The notes: generated by a model from the sequence alone, not told the origin. Counted from the stretch's first letter, positions 33,613 through 42,277 are shown. The stretch: 64,000 nt of DNA from Sporosarcina cyprini (GCF_022048975.1 NZ_JAKMHX010000033.1:58501-122500); one strand, 5' to 3'. Numbers and translations are program-made.

Positions 33613-35631
33613 TTATTTTGCTTGATACGCCTTAAATACCTCAGCAGCCATTACGGCTACGTATCCACTTCCATTGTTGTCTTCGACATGTTCAATCATC
33701 ATGGCGAGGAGGAGTGTCGGATTTTCTGAATTATATGTTACAAAAAAGCCGTTTTCCTGTCCTCTTCCTTCACCTGTCGATTTCAATTCGGCAGTACCGG
33801 TCTTGCCAGCAAGCGGGATGTCTGGTAAATTTGCAGCTTGTGCGAATCCGTCCACAACGACGCTGCGCAAATTCGAGCGCATCACAGCTGCATGGTCTGC
33901 ACTAAGAACATCTTTCTTCCAAACTTGTCCCTTTTCCTCCTCGGTAAAAAGCGTTGGCTTATAAATGACACCATCTGTCAAAAAGGCCTCATACATGGAG
34001 GCTAAATGCAAGATGTTCGTCAGCATTTGTCCTTGTCCGAATGAGCTGTCAGCAAGCTGCCCCTCTGAGGTGATTTTGCCGTCATTTGAGATTTGAGAGG
34101 CCGACAGGTTCAAGGCGAACGGCAGCTGCTCGCCGAAACCATATTCATGCACCCCATCAATGAATGTCTGGCGTCCCATTTTCAATGCTTGCTGGGCAAA
34201 GTAAATATTGTCTGAGTAGATAAGTGCTTTTTTCAAATCCATTGGGTTCGGTGCTTCGGGATGAAGACGTGACACTTTGTAATTGCCCCACGAAGCGTCC
34301 TTTTGCCAGGTGCGGCCATTGATGACAATGCCTTCGGTTGGGTTCAGTGTGCCCGCTTTCATTCCGATAGCTGCCGTAATCGGTTTCATTGTCGAACCTG
34401 GTGCATAGGCAGCAGCAAAACGATTAAATAATGGCTGCAATGGATCTTCCGATAATTGCTTGTAACGTTCTCCACTCATGCCGAGCATGAAATGGGCAGG
34501 GTCAAAACTTGGCGAACTGACGAGAGCAAGCGTTTCGCCTGTTTTCGGATTTACTGCTGCACTCGTGCCAGGTTCGCCTTTCATCGAATCGTAAATCAGC
34601 TTTTGTAATTCTGCGTCGATTGTTACGTGGATAGTCTCGCCATCAGTGGCGGGCTTCTCTGCAATTACAACCGGCTCCGCTCCGACATCAGGTTTTTTAA
34701 TGTAAATCCGGATTCCATCTTGCCCTCGCAGGCGGTCTTCCAGCAAACGTTCGAGGCCTTGGCGTCCGATCAGGTCGGACTCTTTGTAGCCCTGATCCTT
34801 TTTTTTCTCCAGCTGTTCGGCCGTAATTTTACCGATATAGCCAGAAAGGTGGGCAAGGGCTTCGCCATAAGGATACTCACGCATCGGCGTCTTTTGGTAC
34901 GTGACACCAGGGATGGCAATGAGTGAATCAAGCAGATTGGCATCCGTTCTCGCCATTTTTGCAATCGGCACGAAATAATCGGGCTTCACCCAACTTTGGT
35001 TTAATTGCTTATCAATGTATTCCGGCGTAACCCCAACCGATTTGGCGAATTCTGCTTTTCTTGCATGATCGAATTTCCCGGGGACAATGCCAACTTCAAA
35101 GCCTTTGCCATTGATGGCTATCGGTTGATCATTGCGATCTAAAATTTCTCCGCGTTTTGATTCAATTGTTGCGATTCCTACTGTATCCTTTACATCAAGC
35201 TCGGGAAAAATGAAGGACGGATCCCATTTGGCATACCAATTTTCTTCTTCGTCTTGTGTTTCATGAATGAAAACTAGCTTCTTCTCAAAGGAGACAGGGC
35301 CAGCTAGCGTGTTCATCTTCACTTGAATAGTGAAAGTTGCAGGTTCTTTTGGGTCCCATTCCGTTTCTTGATCCGGTTTTGTATAGGTGATCTCCAGATC
35401 ATCAATCGATAAATCCTTTATCAATTTCTCTTGGCGATCGATAAAATTGGCGGTGTCAAATTCCTGTTTTGTCTCATTCGTCAAAAACTGATTGTACATT
35501 TGTTTAAAATCATGTTTATTCCAATGATCTACATAGGCTTCAAGCCGTTCTACAGGCGTCGGTTTTTTTTCGCATCCTGCCAGTATGAAGATGAAGCAAA
35601 ATCCTATCAGGATGAGTAGTCGATTTCTCAT
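33613..35631 (-). CDS. pbpC: MecA-like class B penicillin-binding protein (PBP3)
   Basis: 672 residues, a DD-transpeptidase lipoprotein. Lipobox LAGC with Cys20; an NTF2-like domain (about 25-150) as in MecA/PBP2a; the dimerisation domain (IESKRGEILDRNDQPIA); and the transpeptidase with SxxK in PGSTMKPI, SxN in YSDNIYF and KTGTAE. This is the plan of B. subtilis PbpC and staphylococcal PBP2a, which are low-affinity PBPs. GGAGG precedes the ATG at 35631. It faces the SLH protein gene. Confidence 0.92.
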   Translation of the reverse strand: MRNRLLILIGFCFIFILAGCEKKPTPVERLEAYVDHWNKHDFKQMYNQFLTNETKQEFDTANFIDRQEKLIKDLSIDDLEITYTKPDQETEWDPKEPATFTIQVKMNTLAGPVSFEKKLVFIHETQDEEENWYAKWDPSFIFPELDVKDTVGIATIESKRGEILDRNDQPIAINGKGFEVGIVPGKFDHARKAEFAKSVGVTPEYIDKQLNQSWVKPDYFVPIAKMARTDANLLDSLIAIPGVTYQKTPMREYPYGEALAHLSGYIGKITAEQLEKKKDQGYKESDLIGRQGLERLLEDRLRGQDGIRIYIKKPDVGAEPVVIAEKPATDGETIHVTIDAELQKLIYDSMKGEPGTSAAVNPKTGETLALVSSPSFDPAHFMLGMSGERYKQLSEDPLQPLFNRFAAAYAPGSTMKPITAAIGMKAGTLNPTEGIVINGRTWQKDASWGNYKVSRLHPEAPNPMDLKKALIYSDNIYFAQQALKMGRQTFIDGVHEYGFGEQLPFALNLSASQISNDGKITSEGQLADSSFGQGQMLTNILHLASMYEAFLTDGVIYKPTLFTEEEKGQVWKKDVLSADHAAVMRSNLRSVVVDGFAQAANLPDIPLAGKTGTAELKSTGEGRGQENGFFVTYNSENPTLLLAMMIEHVEDNNGSGYVAVMAAEVFKAYQAK

Positions 35632-35755
35632 GCATTTCCTCCATTCTTTTCATTACTCTGTGTGTTGCATCTAGCTTCTTTTGCATCAGAATAGTACCCT
35701 TATTATAAACTTAGAAAAGATTTCCTTCAAATGGATTTGGAAAGGAGTTCCCAAT

Positions 35756-36289
35756 ATGTTCGATCCGACAATTTTTGAGAATATTAAAGTGGCGCTAGAA
35801 AACCGTGTTTATGATTTAGATACACTGGAAAGAAAAATTTTGATAACGAACCGGACAGATCAAATGGATTTCGCTATTTTGTCCCGCCGGTTTGGTCTCG
35901 AATTTATTCTGCTCGACAATGTAGATTTGCGGGCGGAGATTGTTCTGAGCACTTCGCTGCGAGACTTGGCTGGTGAAATTCTGGAGATGAAAGGAGAAGA
36001 GCCCGGCTGTTCTTTGACGCTCCGTTTTGTAAGCACCGTCCAGTCGGATGCGGTTCCATACCGCGAAATCGGACAGGTACTGCACACGATTTGGGAGCAG
36101 GAAATAGATGTCACGCAGACGGTCAGTTCCGTTCTTGGTGAGGAACCGGCCGAGTTTACGTATACCATTGAAGCTGCGTTCCATACGCGGATTGATGAAG
36201 AGCATATGCAGGAAATCGGGAACTTCCTTGTCCATGTGCTGCGTACAATGGAAGCGCTCGGGCGCATCATTGAAGCGATTCAGGAATAA
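35756..36289 (+). CDS. Conserved protein of unknown function
   Basis: 177 residues, soluble, acidic, no signal peptide. MFDPTIFENIKVALENRVYD at the start and EEHMQEIGNFLVHVLRTMEA at the end are helical; the middle is strand-rich. I do not recognise the family. AAAGGAG lies 8 bases before the ATG at 35756. It is 66 bases upstream of yfmM and may share its transcript. Confidence 0.75.
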   Translation: MFDPTIFENIKVALENRVYDLDTLERKILITNRTDQMDFAILSRRFGLEFILLDNVDLRAEIVLSTSLRDLAGEILEMKGEEPGCSLTLRFVSTVQSDAVPYREIGQVLHTIWEQEIDVTQTVSSVLGEEPAEFTYTIEAAFHTRIDEEHMQEIGNFLVHVLRTMEALGRIIEAIQE

Positions 36290-36355
36290 CCCCTATCCCT
36301 GTGCCGCAAATCCCTATATAATAAGAGAAATCTAAAATAGAAAAGGTGCACGTAA

Positions 36356-37912
36356 ATGAGTTTATTAACAGTAAAAAACATGAGCCACGGATTCGGAGAC
36401 CGCGCTATATTTGACGATGTTTCGTTCCGTTTGTTGCAAGGTGAACATATCGGTTTGATCGGTGCGAACGGGGAAGGTAAATCCACGTTTATGAATATTA
36501 TTACACGGAAGTTGGAACCGGACGCAGGAACAGTTAGCTGGGCGAAGCGGGTCCGTGTCGGTTATTTGGATCAGCATGCTGACTTAAAACAGGGAATGAG
36601 CATCCGTGATGTACTGCGTACGGCGTTCCAATATTTATACGACGTAGAAGCGGAAATGAATCTTCTGTTTGCCAAGATGGGCGAAGTTGGGCCGGATGAA
36701 CTGGAAAAGCTACTCGAAGAGACGGGCCAAATGCAAGATGAACTGACGAATAAAGATTTCTACATCATTGATTCGAAAGTTGATGAAGTGGCGAACGGAC
36801 TTGGCTTGGATGAGTTTGGCCTGGAACGGGATGTCCACGATTTGAGCGGTGGGCAGCGGACGAAGGTACTTCTAGGCAAGCTGCTTCTTGAAAAGCCGGA
36901 TATCCTCCTTCTCGATGAGCCGACCAACTATTTGGACGTGGAGCATATTGAATGGCTTCGTGGCTATTTGCAGAATTATGATAATGCCTTCATTCTCATC
37001 TCGCATGACATTCCTTTCTTGAACAGTGTTGTCCACCTCATTTATCACATGGAGAATCAGCAAATTACCCGCTATCCGGGAGATTATGATGAGTTTTTAC
37101 GTGTTTATGACATGAAAAAGCAACAGCTGGAAGCGGCTTATAAAAAGCAGCAAAAAGAAATTGCCAATTTGAAAGACTTCGTTGCGCGCAATAAAGCAAA
37201 TGCTGCAACAAGCCGCATGGCGATGTCACGCCAGAAAAAGCTAGATAAAATGGACGTCATCGAATTGGATGCAGAAAAGCCGAAGCCGCAATTTGATTTC
37301 AAGCTCGCCAGGACGCCGGGACGATTCTTGTTCCAGACGAACGATCTTGTCATCGGCTACAACGAACCGTTATCGAGCGCTTTGAATCTGACGATGGAGC
37401 GCGGGCAGAAGATTGCCCTTTCCGGAGCCAATGGTATTGGGAAAACGACACTTCTGAAGAGCATCCTCGGTGAGATTCCCGCGCTGTCGGGTTCAGTGGA
37501 ACTGGGAGAGCATCTTCACATCGGATATTTTGAGCAGGAAATTAAATCGGAGAATAACCGGACTTGTTTAGAAGAAGTATGGGAGGAGTTTCCTCACTTC
37601 ACGCAGTATGAGGTGCGTGCTGCGCTTGCGAGATGTGGGCTGACGACCAAGCATATTGAGAGCAAGGTGAAGGTGTTAAGCGGGGGAGAACGTGCAAAGG
37701 TACGACTATGTAAGTTGATTAACCGAGAAACCAATTTGCTTGTCCTCGATGAGCCCACCAACCATCTCGATCAAGACGCGAAAGATGAGTTAAAGCGCGC
37801 CTTACAGGAATACAAAGGAAGCGTCCTCCTCATATCGCATGAACCTCATTTCTATGAGGATGTTGTGACCGATGTATGGAATGGAGAAACATGGACAACA
37901 AAGGTATTCTAA
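36356..37912 (+). CDS. yfmM: ABC-F ATPase YfmM
   Basis: 518 residues with two ABC domains and no membrane segment, the ABC-F plan of ribosome-associated translation factors. Walker A motifs GANGEGKST and GANGIGKTT, signatures LSGGQRTKV and LSGGERAKV, and Walker B LLLDEPTNYLD and LVLDEPTNHLD are all intact. The interdomain linker (about residues 250-310, basic) is the part that reaches the ribosomal peptidyl transferase centre. The length equals B. subtilis YfmM rather than YfmR, YkpA or YdiF. A factor-independent terminator follows. Confidence 0.9.
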   Translation: MSLLTVKNMSHGFGDRAIFDDVSFRLLQGEHIGLIGANGEGKSTFMNIITRKLEPDAGTVSWAKRVRVGYLDQHADLKQGMSIRDVLRTAFQYLYDVEAEMNLLFAKMGEVGPDELEKLLEETGQMQDELTNKDFYIIDSKVDEVANGLGLDEFGLERDVHDLSGGQRTKVLLGKLLLEKPDILLLDEPTNYLDVEHIEWLRGYLQNYDNAFILISHDIPFLNSVVHLIYHMENQQITRYPGDYDEFLRVYDMKKQQLEAAYKKQQKEIANLKDFVARNKANAATSRMAMSRQKKLDKMDVIELDAEKPKPQFDFKLARTPGRFLFQTNDLVIGYNEPLSSALNLTMERGQKIALSGANGIGKTTLLKSILGEIPALSGSVELGEHLHIGYFEQEIKSENNRTCLEEVWEEFPHFTQYEVRAALARCGLTTKHIESKVKVLSGGERAKVRLCKLINRETNLLVLDEPTNHLDQDAKDELKRALQEYKGSVLLISHEPHFYEDVVTDVWNGETWTTKVF

Positions 37913-38060
37913 TGGTTGGGTACCATATTAGCTAAATTGAAAAAGAGTGCTTGGGGGATCGGCAATCATTTGTGCATACTTGAAAAGAACCATCAAATGT
38001 TGCCGGTTATCTGCTTGAATTCCAAATGATTGCCGTACGATAGATATCGCGCCTTTGAAT

Positions 38061-38100
38061 GAACGCTAGGAAACAGTATGTTCCGAAGCGTTCTTTTTTT
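38061..38100 (+). terminator. Terminator after yfmM
   Basis: GAACGCT / AGCGTTC stem with a 19-base loop and seven T, 150 bases after the stop codon. Confidence 0.7.
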
Positions 38101-38113
38101 GGTGTATCGCCGG

Positions 38114-38416
38114 TTACCACCTTCTCGGATTGGATGAACGCTTCATTTGATCCATTTCTTTTGTTAATGCATCCAATTGTTGCTGCATCTTATTCAAATC
38201 ATTGTCGCGGTTTGAGCCATTCCCAGAGGAATTCCCGTTCCCTGAAGACTTCGCATTGCTGTTTGCTAAATTCTCAAGTGCCATTGCTGCTGAAATAGTT
38301 GTAATCCCATCGCCGATTGTGGCAAGCAGACTTCCGAAGAAAGCGAGTTTCGCTATAAGAACCTCGTCGTATACTGACCCGCTGTCCGCTTGGTAAAACA
38401 GTCCTTCTTTATTCAC
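38114..38416 (-). CDS. Small protein with hydrophobic segment and coiled coil
   Basis: 100 residues, not recognised. A short hydrophobic segment (LIAKLAFFGSLLATIGDGIT), an Asn/Gly/Ser linker (NSSGNGSNRDND) and a C-terminal amphipathic helix with heptads (LNKMQQQLDALTKEMDQM). GTG start at 38416 preceded by GAGGGG. A membrane-associated role is possible. Confidence 0.65.
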   Translation of the reverse strand: MNKEGLFYQADSGSVYDEVLIAKLAFFGSLLATIGDGITTISAAMALENLANSNAKSSGNGNSSGNGSNRDNDLNKMQQQLDALTKEMDQMKRSSNPRRW

Positions 38417-38485
38417 GATTCCACCCCTCGCTTCATCTCATCTCCCTTATTTTATGCGGGCATGGCGGACGATGTTTGGGGGAAT

Positions 38486-38527
38486 GAAAAAAAGGAATGC
38501 AAGCTCCATTCGGATTGCCTGCATTCC
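38486..38527 (-). terminator. Terminator after the YisP-like gene
   Basis: Minus-strand stem GGAATGCA / TGCATTCC followed by TTTTTTT. Confidence 0.85.
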
Positions 38528-38531
38528 CGTA

Positions 38532-39359
38532 TTATGCCTCATATTCTTTTAAGATTTCATCGACTGTCGACACGACTTCATCCCGCTTCATCTTGTCTTC
38601 GCCGTTCTTCAACGCATGTAAAGTGCGTTTCGCCAGTGCAAGAGGTATATTGCAGAAGAGCAGGATATTTTTCGTGGAGATGGATTCAATATATTCATCT
38701 GCCATCCGCAAATTGGCCTCCGCATACTCAAACATGTCTCCCCTTGTCCATCCGGCAGGGAAGAACCGGACTCCGCGTTCTGAATCTTCTTCTTGATTCC
38801 GTAAAATATTCACTGCCTGTAGGCCTCGTCCATATCCAATGGCAAGCTCCTGATCGGTTTCTGTGCCATCGTACTGCTTCCAAATATCCGACAACATGAC
38901 ACCAACGAGTCCTGCCACATAATATGTATAATCGTCCAAGTCTTCTTTTGTTTGGACTAAGAATGCTTTTCCAACCCATTTGGCCATTCCTGTTGCCATG
39001 ATGCTTGTCGATTCTTTCACTTTATCGACGTAATCTACAGGGCAGACTGTGAGCCAATCGTCCAAACGCATCGTCACTTCAGGCAGCAGCTCTGCATAAG
39101 GGGAGAGAAGTTGAAGGTAGGCTTCTTTGTCAAATCCATTCGCCAGCATTGCCCCGGTTGCTTCCAGCAACTGCTGTTTCACGTCAGCATCCAGTTGTTC
39201 GTGGTCTTCGATTTCATCAATGGCGCGCATGCAGAGGTAGGCTGATCCTACTGCCATACGCAACGTAGGATTCAGAAGTTTAATCGGTATATAAAAGGTT
39301 CTGCTCGTTTGTTTCAATACGCGCATCGCTTCTTTTTGCAATTTTGTATCGGTAATCAA
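38532..39359 (-). CDS. Squalene/phytoene synthase-family protein, YisP-like
   Basis: 275 residues of the trans-isoprenyl diphosphate head-to-head synthase fold. The first aspartate-rich motif is present (MRAIDEIED, DxxxD). The second, normally NxxRDxxED, reads NILRNQEEDSERG, with Asn in place of the first Asp. B. subtilis YisP, which acts as a farnesyl diphosphate phosphatase and affects biofilm and membrane microdomains, is the nearest type I can name. Whether it makes squalene-like products or farnesol cannot be told here. Confidence 0.8.
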   Translation of the reverse strand: MITDTKLQKEAMRVLKQTSRTFYIPIKLLNPTLRMAVGSAYLCMRAIDEIEDHEQLDADVKQQLLEATGAMLANGFDKEAYLQLLSPYAELLPEVTMRLDDWLTVCPVDYVDKVKESTSIMATGMAKWVGKAFLVQTKEDLDDYTYYVAGLVGVMLSDIWKQYDGTETDQELAIGYGRGLQAVNILRNQEEDSERGVRFFPAGWTRGDMFEYAEANLRMADEYIESISTKNILLFCNIPLALAKRTLHALKNGEDKMKRDEVVSTVDEILKEYEA

Positions 39360-39539
39360 GAAAACTCCCTCCTTTAACTAAACACGTTCAAAAATCACAT
39401 TTGCATACTATCCATCATACACTATTTAAGTGGACACATGCCAATCCAGAAACTGCATTAGGAACAATCCCAATTCGATATTTGGAAAGGATTAAAGAAT
39501 AGATCGAATAAATTATCTTAAAAAAATATATAAAAAGTA

Positions 39540-39569
39540 TTGACAATTGATAACTGGAAATGCTATCCT
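39540..39569 (+). promoter_or_regulatory. SigA-type promoter of the mini-ORF cluster
   Basis: TTGACA at 39540 and TATCCT at 39564, 18-base spacer. Confidence 0.6.
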
Positions 39570-39614
39570 GAAGAAGTTAGAACAACCAAAACAAGAAAGG
39601 GAGGTACGATTATC

Positions 39615-39677
39615 ATGACTAATGTTATTTTTTCCAACACCATTTCCATATTGTATTCGTGCCGTTCCGCTTGGTAA
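39615..39677 (+). CDS. Leader peptide-like mini-ORF (20 codons)
   Basis: A 20-residue ORF (MTNVIFSNTI to SCRSAW) with AAAGGGAGG as a very strong ribosome site. Its last codons contain GCCGTTCC (39661-39668), which can pair with GGAATGGC (39698-39705); that segment can instead pair with TGCCGTTC (39712-39719). A terminator follows at 39731. This is the geometry of a ribosome-mediated attenuator. The inducer is unknown. Confidence 0.6.
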   Translation: MTNVIFSNTISILYSCRSAW

Positions 39678-39764
39678 TCATTTAACTTTTGACACTCGGA
39701 ATGGCAGGATTTGCCGTTCTTTTACTATGAGCACACGCTTATGCAAAAGGCGTGTGCTTTTTTG
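39661..39764 (+). promoter_or_regulatory. Attenuator-like mutually exclusive hairpins and terminator
   Basis: GGAATGGCA can pair with either of two near-identical GCCGTTC segments, one inside the leader ORF and one after it. Terminator stem GCACACGC / GCGTGTGC (39731-39757) plus T6. A second GCGTGTG at 39796 offers another partner for GCACACGC. Confidence 0.6.
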
Positions 39765-39831
39765 TGTCTAAAAATGAGGGTGTACCCACGCAAAAGCGTG
39801 TGACATAAATAAATTAAAGGAGTGCATCAAC

Positions 39832-39888
39832 ATGGGAAAGGTATGTAATATCAAGTTTGCAATGAAGGAATATGTAGAAGACGGTTAG
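39832..39888 (+). CDS. Mini-ORF, 18 codons
   Basis: MGKVCNIKFAMKEYVEDG, preceded by AAAGGAG at the correct spacing. Second of four consecutive very short ORFs, each with a good ribosome site. It could be a peptide, a second leader or the truncated start of a lost gene. Confidence 0.45.
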   Translation: MGKVCNIKFAMKEYVEDG

Positions 39889-39939
39889 TGAAAACCGCAA
39901 GTCAACGAATGCAATGAATAAAAAAAGGAGGAAAATGAA

Positions 39940-40050
39940 ATGATTAAGTTATGGATGTCAAAAGAGAACAACAAACGAAAAAATACAAATGAGAAAACGG
40001 AGTGGGATTCTTCACCCGACGATTTTGGGATACCATTGCCCCGAAAATAA
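39940..40050 (+). CDS. Mini-ORF, 36 codons, Lys/Asn/Pro-rich
   Basis: 36 residues (MIKLWMSKENNKRKNTNEKT then ...DDFGIPLPRK) with AAAGGAGG 7 bases before the ATG. Hydrophilic and unrecognised. Spaced 51 bases after the 18-codon ORF. Confidence 0.5.
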   Translation: MIKLWMSKENNKRKNTNEKTEWDSSPDDFGIPLPRK

Positions 40051-40086
40051 TTGAAGTTCCTTCTCCGCCTAAGGAGAATATAAATT

Positions 40087-40230
40087 ATGCAACAACATAT
40101 TGATAGAGAAGTTATATATCGACATATGAAGGATTTACAGCTGAGAACGCGTAATCATCGTGCAACTGAAATCCGCCAGAAAAGTGAAAAGAAATGGAAG
40201 TTGTCCGCCATTTGGGCATTCTTCCTGTAA
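40087..40230 (+). CDS. Mini-ORF, 47 codons, basic with hydrophobic tail
   Basis: 47 residues: basic amphipathic body (REVIYRHMKDLQLRTRNH) and a short hydrophobic end (LSAIWAFFL). AAGGAGA is about 9 bases upstream of the ATG. Last member of the cluster; a strong bidirectional terminator follows directly. No homologue recognised. Confidence 0.55.
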   Translation: MQQHIDREVIYRHMKDLQLRTRNHRATEIRQKSEKKWKLSAIWAFFL

Positions 40231-40232
40231 GA

Positions 40233-40271
40233 CAACAAAAACCGCCTGGATCATTCCGGCGGTTTTTGTTG
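40233..40271. terminator. Bidirectional terminator, mini-ORFs/SASP
   Basis: Stem CAACAAAAACCGCC / GGCGGTTTTTGTTG with T tails on both strands. Confidence 0.9.
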
Positions 40272-40276
40272 CGCTA

Positions 40277-40450
40277 TTATTTGTTTTTGTTATTGCGGTT
40301 ATTTTTGTTGTTGCGGTTGTTACGCTCAGTATTAGTGTTGGTGTTATCAAAATCAGTACCGAACTCAACACGGTCGCGGTTTTGATTTTGGTCTTGATTT
40401 TGATTTTGCTTTTTGTTGTTGCGGTTGTTTTCACGGTTGTTATTTGGCAT
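40277..40450 (-). CDS. Gamma-type small acid-soluble spore protein-like
   Basis: 57 residues, very rich in Asn, Arg, Lys and Gln (MPNNNRENNRNNKKQNQNQ...), with a central RVEFGTDFDNTNTNTE. VEFGTDF corresponds to the TEFASEF-type cleavage site for the germination protease GPR in gamma-type SASP (SspE). Gamma SASPs are a spore amino-acid store and do not bind DNA. GGAGGTGA precedes the ATG, and a sigma-G-like promoter lies upstream. The reading frame is the in-frame alternative to longer non-coding frames here. Confidence 0.75.
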   Translation of the reverse strand: MPNNNRENNRNNKKQNQNQDQNQNRDRVEFGTDFDNTNTNTERNNRNNKNNRNNKNK

Positions 40451-40469
40451 TGGTTTTCACCTCCAACAT

Positions 40470-40497
40470 TAATATGGTCAGGTCAGCAAGTTTTATC
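40470..40497 (-). promoter_or_regulatory. Sigma-G-like promoter for the SASP gene
   Basis: Minus strand: GGATA, 17-base spacer, CATATTA (CATnnTA), about 20 bases upstream of the SASP start; fits forespore expression. Confidence 0.5.
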
Positions 40498-40607
40498 CTC
40501 ATGGAAAATAAGACAGCTAATGATCGTTCTGCCTCCAAATTTTTCACTATAAATTGGTTTGTTTTGATTGAGTTAAAAAGGGCAAAGCAAGAGAAATGGT
40601 TATTGGC

Positions 40608-40637
40608 CAAAAAAAGAAGCTCCATGCATTGGAGCTT
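40608..40637 (-). terminator. Terminator after the KGG protein gene
   Basis: AAGCTCCA / TGGAGCTT stem, then CTTTTTTT on the minus strand. Confidence 0.85.
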
Positions 40638-40656
40638 CCCATCAATTTTCTATGGC

Positions 40657-40953
40657 TTAATCGTTCTTCCGTTGCTTGGCGCGAGCTTCTCCGCCTTTTT
40701 CACCGGCTTCTTCCAAGCTCATTTTGCCATTGCTTGTGTTGCCGTCATGCTGCTGGGCACGAGCTTCGCCACCTTTTTTACCGATTTCTTGGTAAAATTC
40801 CTTATCGTGATTGCGGGCTGTTGCTTCTCCGCCTTTTTTGCCGATTTCCTCGTAAAAGTCTCTACCATGTTTCTCGGAAGTTGCTTCTCCGCCTTTACGT
40901 CCTGCTTCTTCCACCGTCATTTTGTTGTCTTTGTTGTTGTCGTTGTTAGCCAT
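40657..40953 (-). CDS. KGG-repeat stress protein (GsiB/LEA-like)
   Basis: 98 residues, highly hydrophilic. Four copies of a roughly 20-residue unit ending in KGGEA (AGRKGGEAT, IGKKGGEAT, IGKKGGEAR, AGEKGGEAR), the same unit as in B. subtilis GsiB and plant LEA/Em proteins. Such proteins protect cells during desiccation and general stress and may be sigma-B controlled. AAAGGAGG precedes the ATG. It lies next to the spore SASP gene. Confidence 0.88.
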   Translation of the reverse strand: MANNDNNKDNKMTVEEAGRKGGEATSEKHGRDFYEEIGKKGGEATARNHDKEFYQEIGKKGGEARAQQHDGNTSNGKMSLEEAGEKGGEARAKQRKND

Positions 40954-41253
40954 TTGTAAAGTCCTCCTTTGAAAATAGTAGTATCGTGTTGCTATTGTTT
41001 TAGTTCCCTGGAGTACTTTATATTAAACGTTGCGATAGATAAAATATGATGTAAGAATCAAAGCTTGCTTGCTTCGAGTACTGTTATGACAAGGTTCTTA
41101 AGGTGTGAAAGTTCCTGAAATTTTTTTGCGTTTTTGGTGGATATTTAAATTAACTTCTTACAATCATATTTGTAGTATCGTACATTCCAGTGAAAACAAT
41201 GGATTTATTTGCTTTGATGAATTCAAATGGCCTATTAAAAACTTACGGAAGAA
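40954..41253. other. Intergenic region, KGG gene to app operon
   Basis: About 300 bases, AT-rich. The KGG promoter must lie near 40980-41040; GTTT and GGGTAT-like sigma-B elements are not clearly found. Nothing else seen. Confidence 0.4.
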
Positions 41254-41297
41254 AAGAGGCCTATTCTGTCAAAACGAAACAGAATAGGCCTCTTCAT
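41254..41297. terminator. Terminator after the app operon
   Basis: 14-bp perfect stem GAGGCCTATTCTGT / ACAGAATAGGCCTC flanked by A/T, 52 bases beyond appC. Confidence 0.92.
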
Positions 41298-41348
41298 TGT
41301 TATGAGGAACGTATCGAGTTGATTCAAGATATTTTCAGGTTCCACTTC

Positions 41349-42266
41349 TTATCTTCTGTCGCTTTTCGGATCGAATGCATCCCGCAGACCATCCCCAATG
41401 AAGTTGATTGCCAGTACCGTAATTAGAATGCTAAGTCCCGGCGGAATCCATGCTTCGGGGTGATACCTCAGAACCCGGATGTTTTGAGCCTCTGAAATCA
41501 TGTTGCCCCAAGTCGGTGTCGGTTGCGGTATGCCCATTCCGATGAAGCTTAAGCCTGATTCAAACAAAATCATGGATGCCATCATTAATGTGGCATTGAC
41601 AATGATAGGCCCTACGGCGTTCGGTATGAAGTGACGGAAAATGATTCGTGAATCTCTGGCACCAATTGCTCTCGCTCCTAACACAAATTCCTGTTCGCGC
41701 AGCGAGAGGAATGTCCCTCGAACAATTCGGGCGAGGGAAGGCCAGGCAGTCACGGCAATAATGACGATGAAGAGCCCAATCGTCACTTTTTCGAGCAGCG
41801 CCATGATGGTCATCGCCAAGACGATGAAGGGAAGAGCTAGAATCAAATCGGTAATGCGCATGATGATGTTGTCGATAATTCCGCCATAGTAGCCGCTAAC
41901 CGCTCCCATAATGAGCCCGATTAATACGGTGAAGAGCATCGCACTGAATCCAATGGTCAAAGAAATGCGGGAACCGTAAAGCAACCGGGCGAAATTATCG
42001 CGACCCGAGCTATCCGTGCCCAATATGTGGTCACTGCTCGGTTTCTGCTCTACCATGAGCAAGTTTGCTTCCTCCGGGTCGTATTCTGTGAGCAGTGGTG
42101 CAAATACAGACGCACAGACGATGAGTGTCAGAACCACGAGTCCGGCAATGGCGAGTTTGTTCCGCATGAAGCGACGCATCGATAATTGGAAGGGGCTTCT
42201 ATGTTTCCGGTCCATGTCCAGCGTTAGTTCTTCTGCAGGACGTTCATTATTAGATATGGATTGCAT
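41349..42266 (-). CDS. appC: Oligopeptide ABC transporter permease AppC
   Basis: 305 residues, six membrane segments, with the EAA loop GARAIGARDSRIIFRHFIPN that contacts the ATPases. N-terminal OppC-type domain (FRRFMRNKLAIAGL-like) and C-terminal DAFDPKSDRR. Last gene of a D-F-A-B-C operon, the order of the B. subtilis app rather than opp locus. GAGGTGA precedes the ATG. Terminator follows. Confidence 0.9.
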   Translation of the reverse strand: MQSISNNERPAEELTLDMDRKHRSPFQLSMRRFMRNKLAIAGLVVLTLIVCASVFAPLLTEYDPEEANLLMVEQKPSSDHILGTDSSGRDNFARLLYGSRISLTIGFSAMLFTVLIGLIMGAVSGYYGGIIDNIIMRITDLILALPFIVLAMTIMALLEKVTIGLFIVIIAVTAWPSLARIVRGTFLSLREQEFVLGARAIGARDSRIIFRHFIPNAVGPIIVNATLMMASMILFESGLSFIGMGIPQPTPTWGNMISEAQNIRVLRYHPEAWIPPGLSILITVLAINFIGDGLRDAFDPKSDRR

Positions 42267-42277
42267 TAGTATTCACC

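Noticed and set aside
40135..40434. Minus-strand Lys/Thr/Ile-rich frame of 99 codons, and a plus-strand frame across the same DNA
   Set aside because: Both are out-of-frame shadows of the Asn-rich SASP gene, which has the correct ribosome site, start and terminator.
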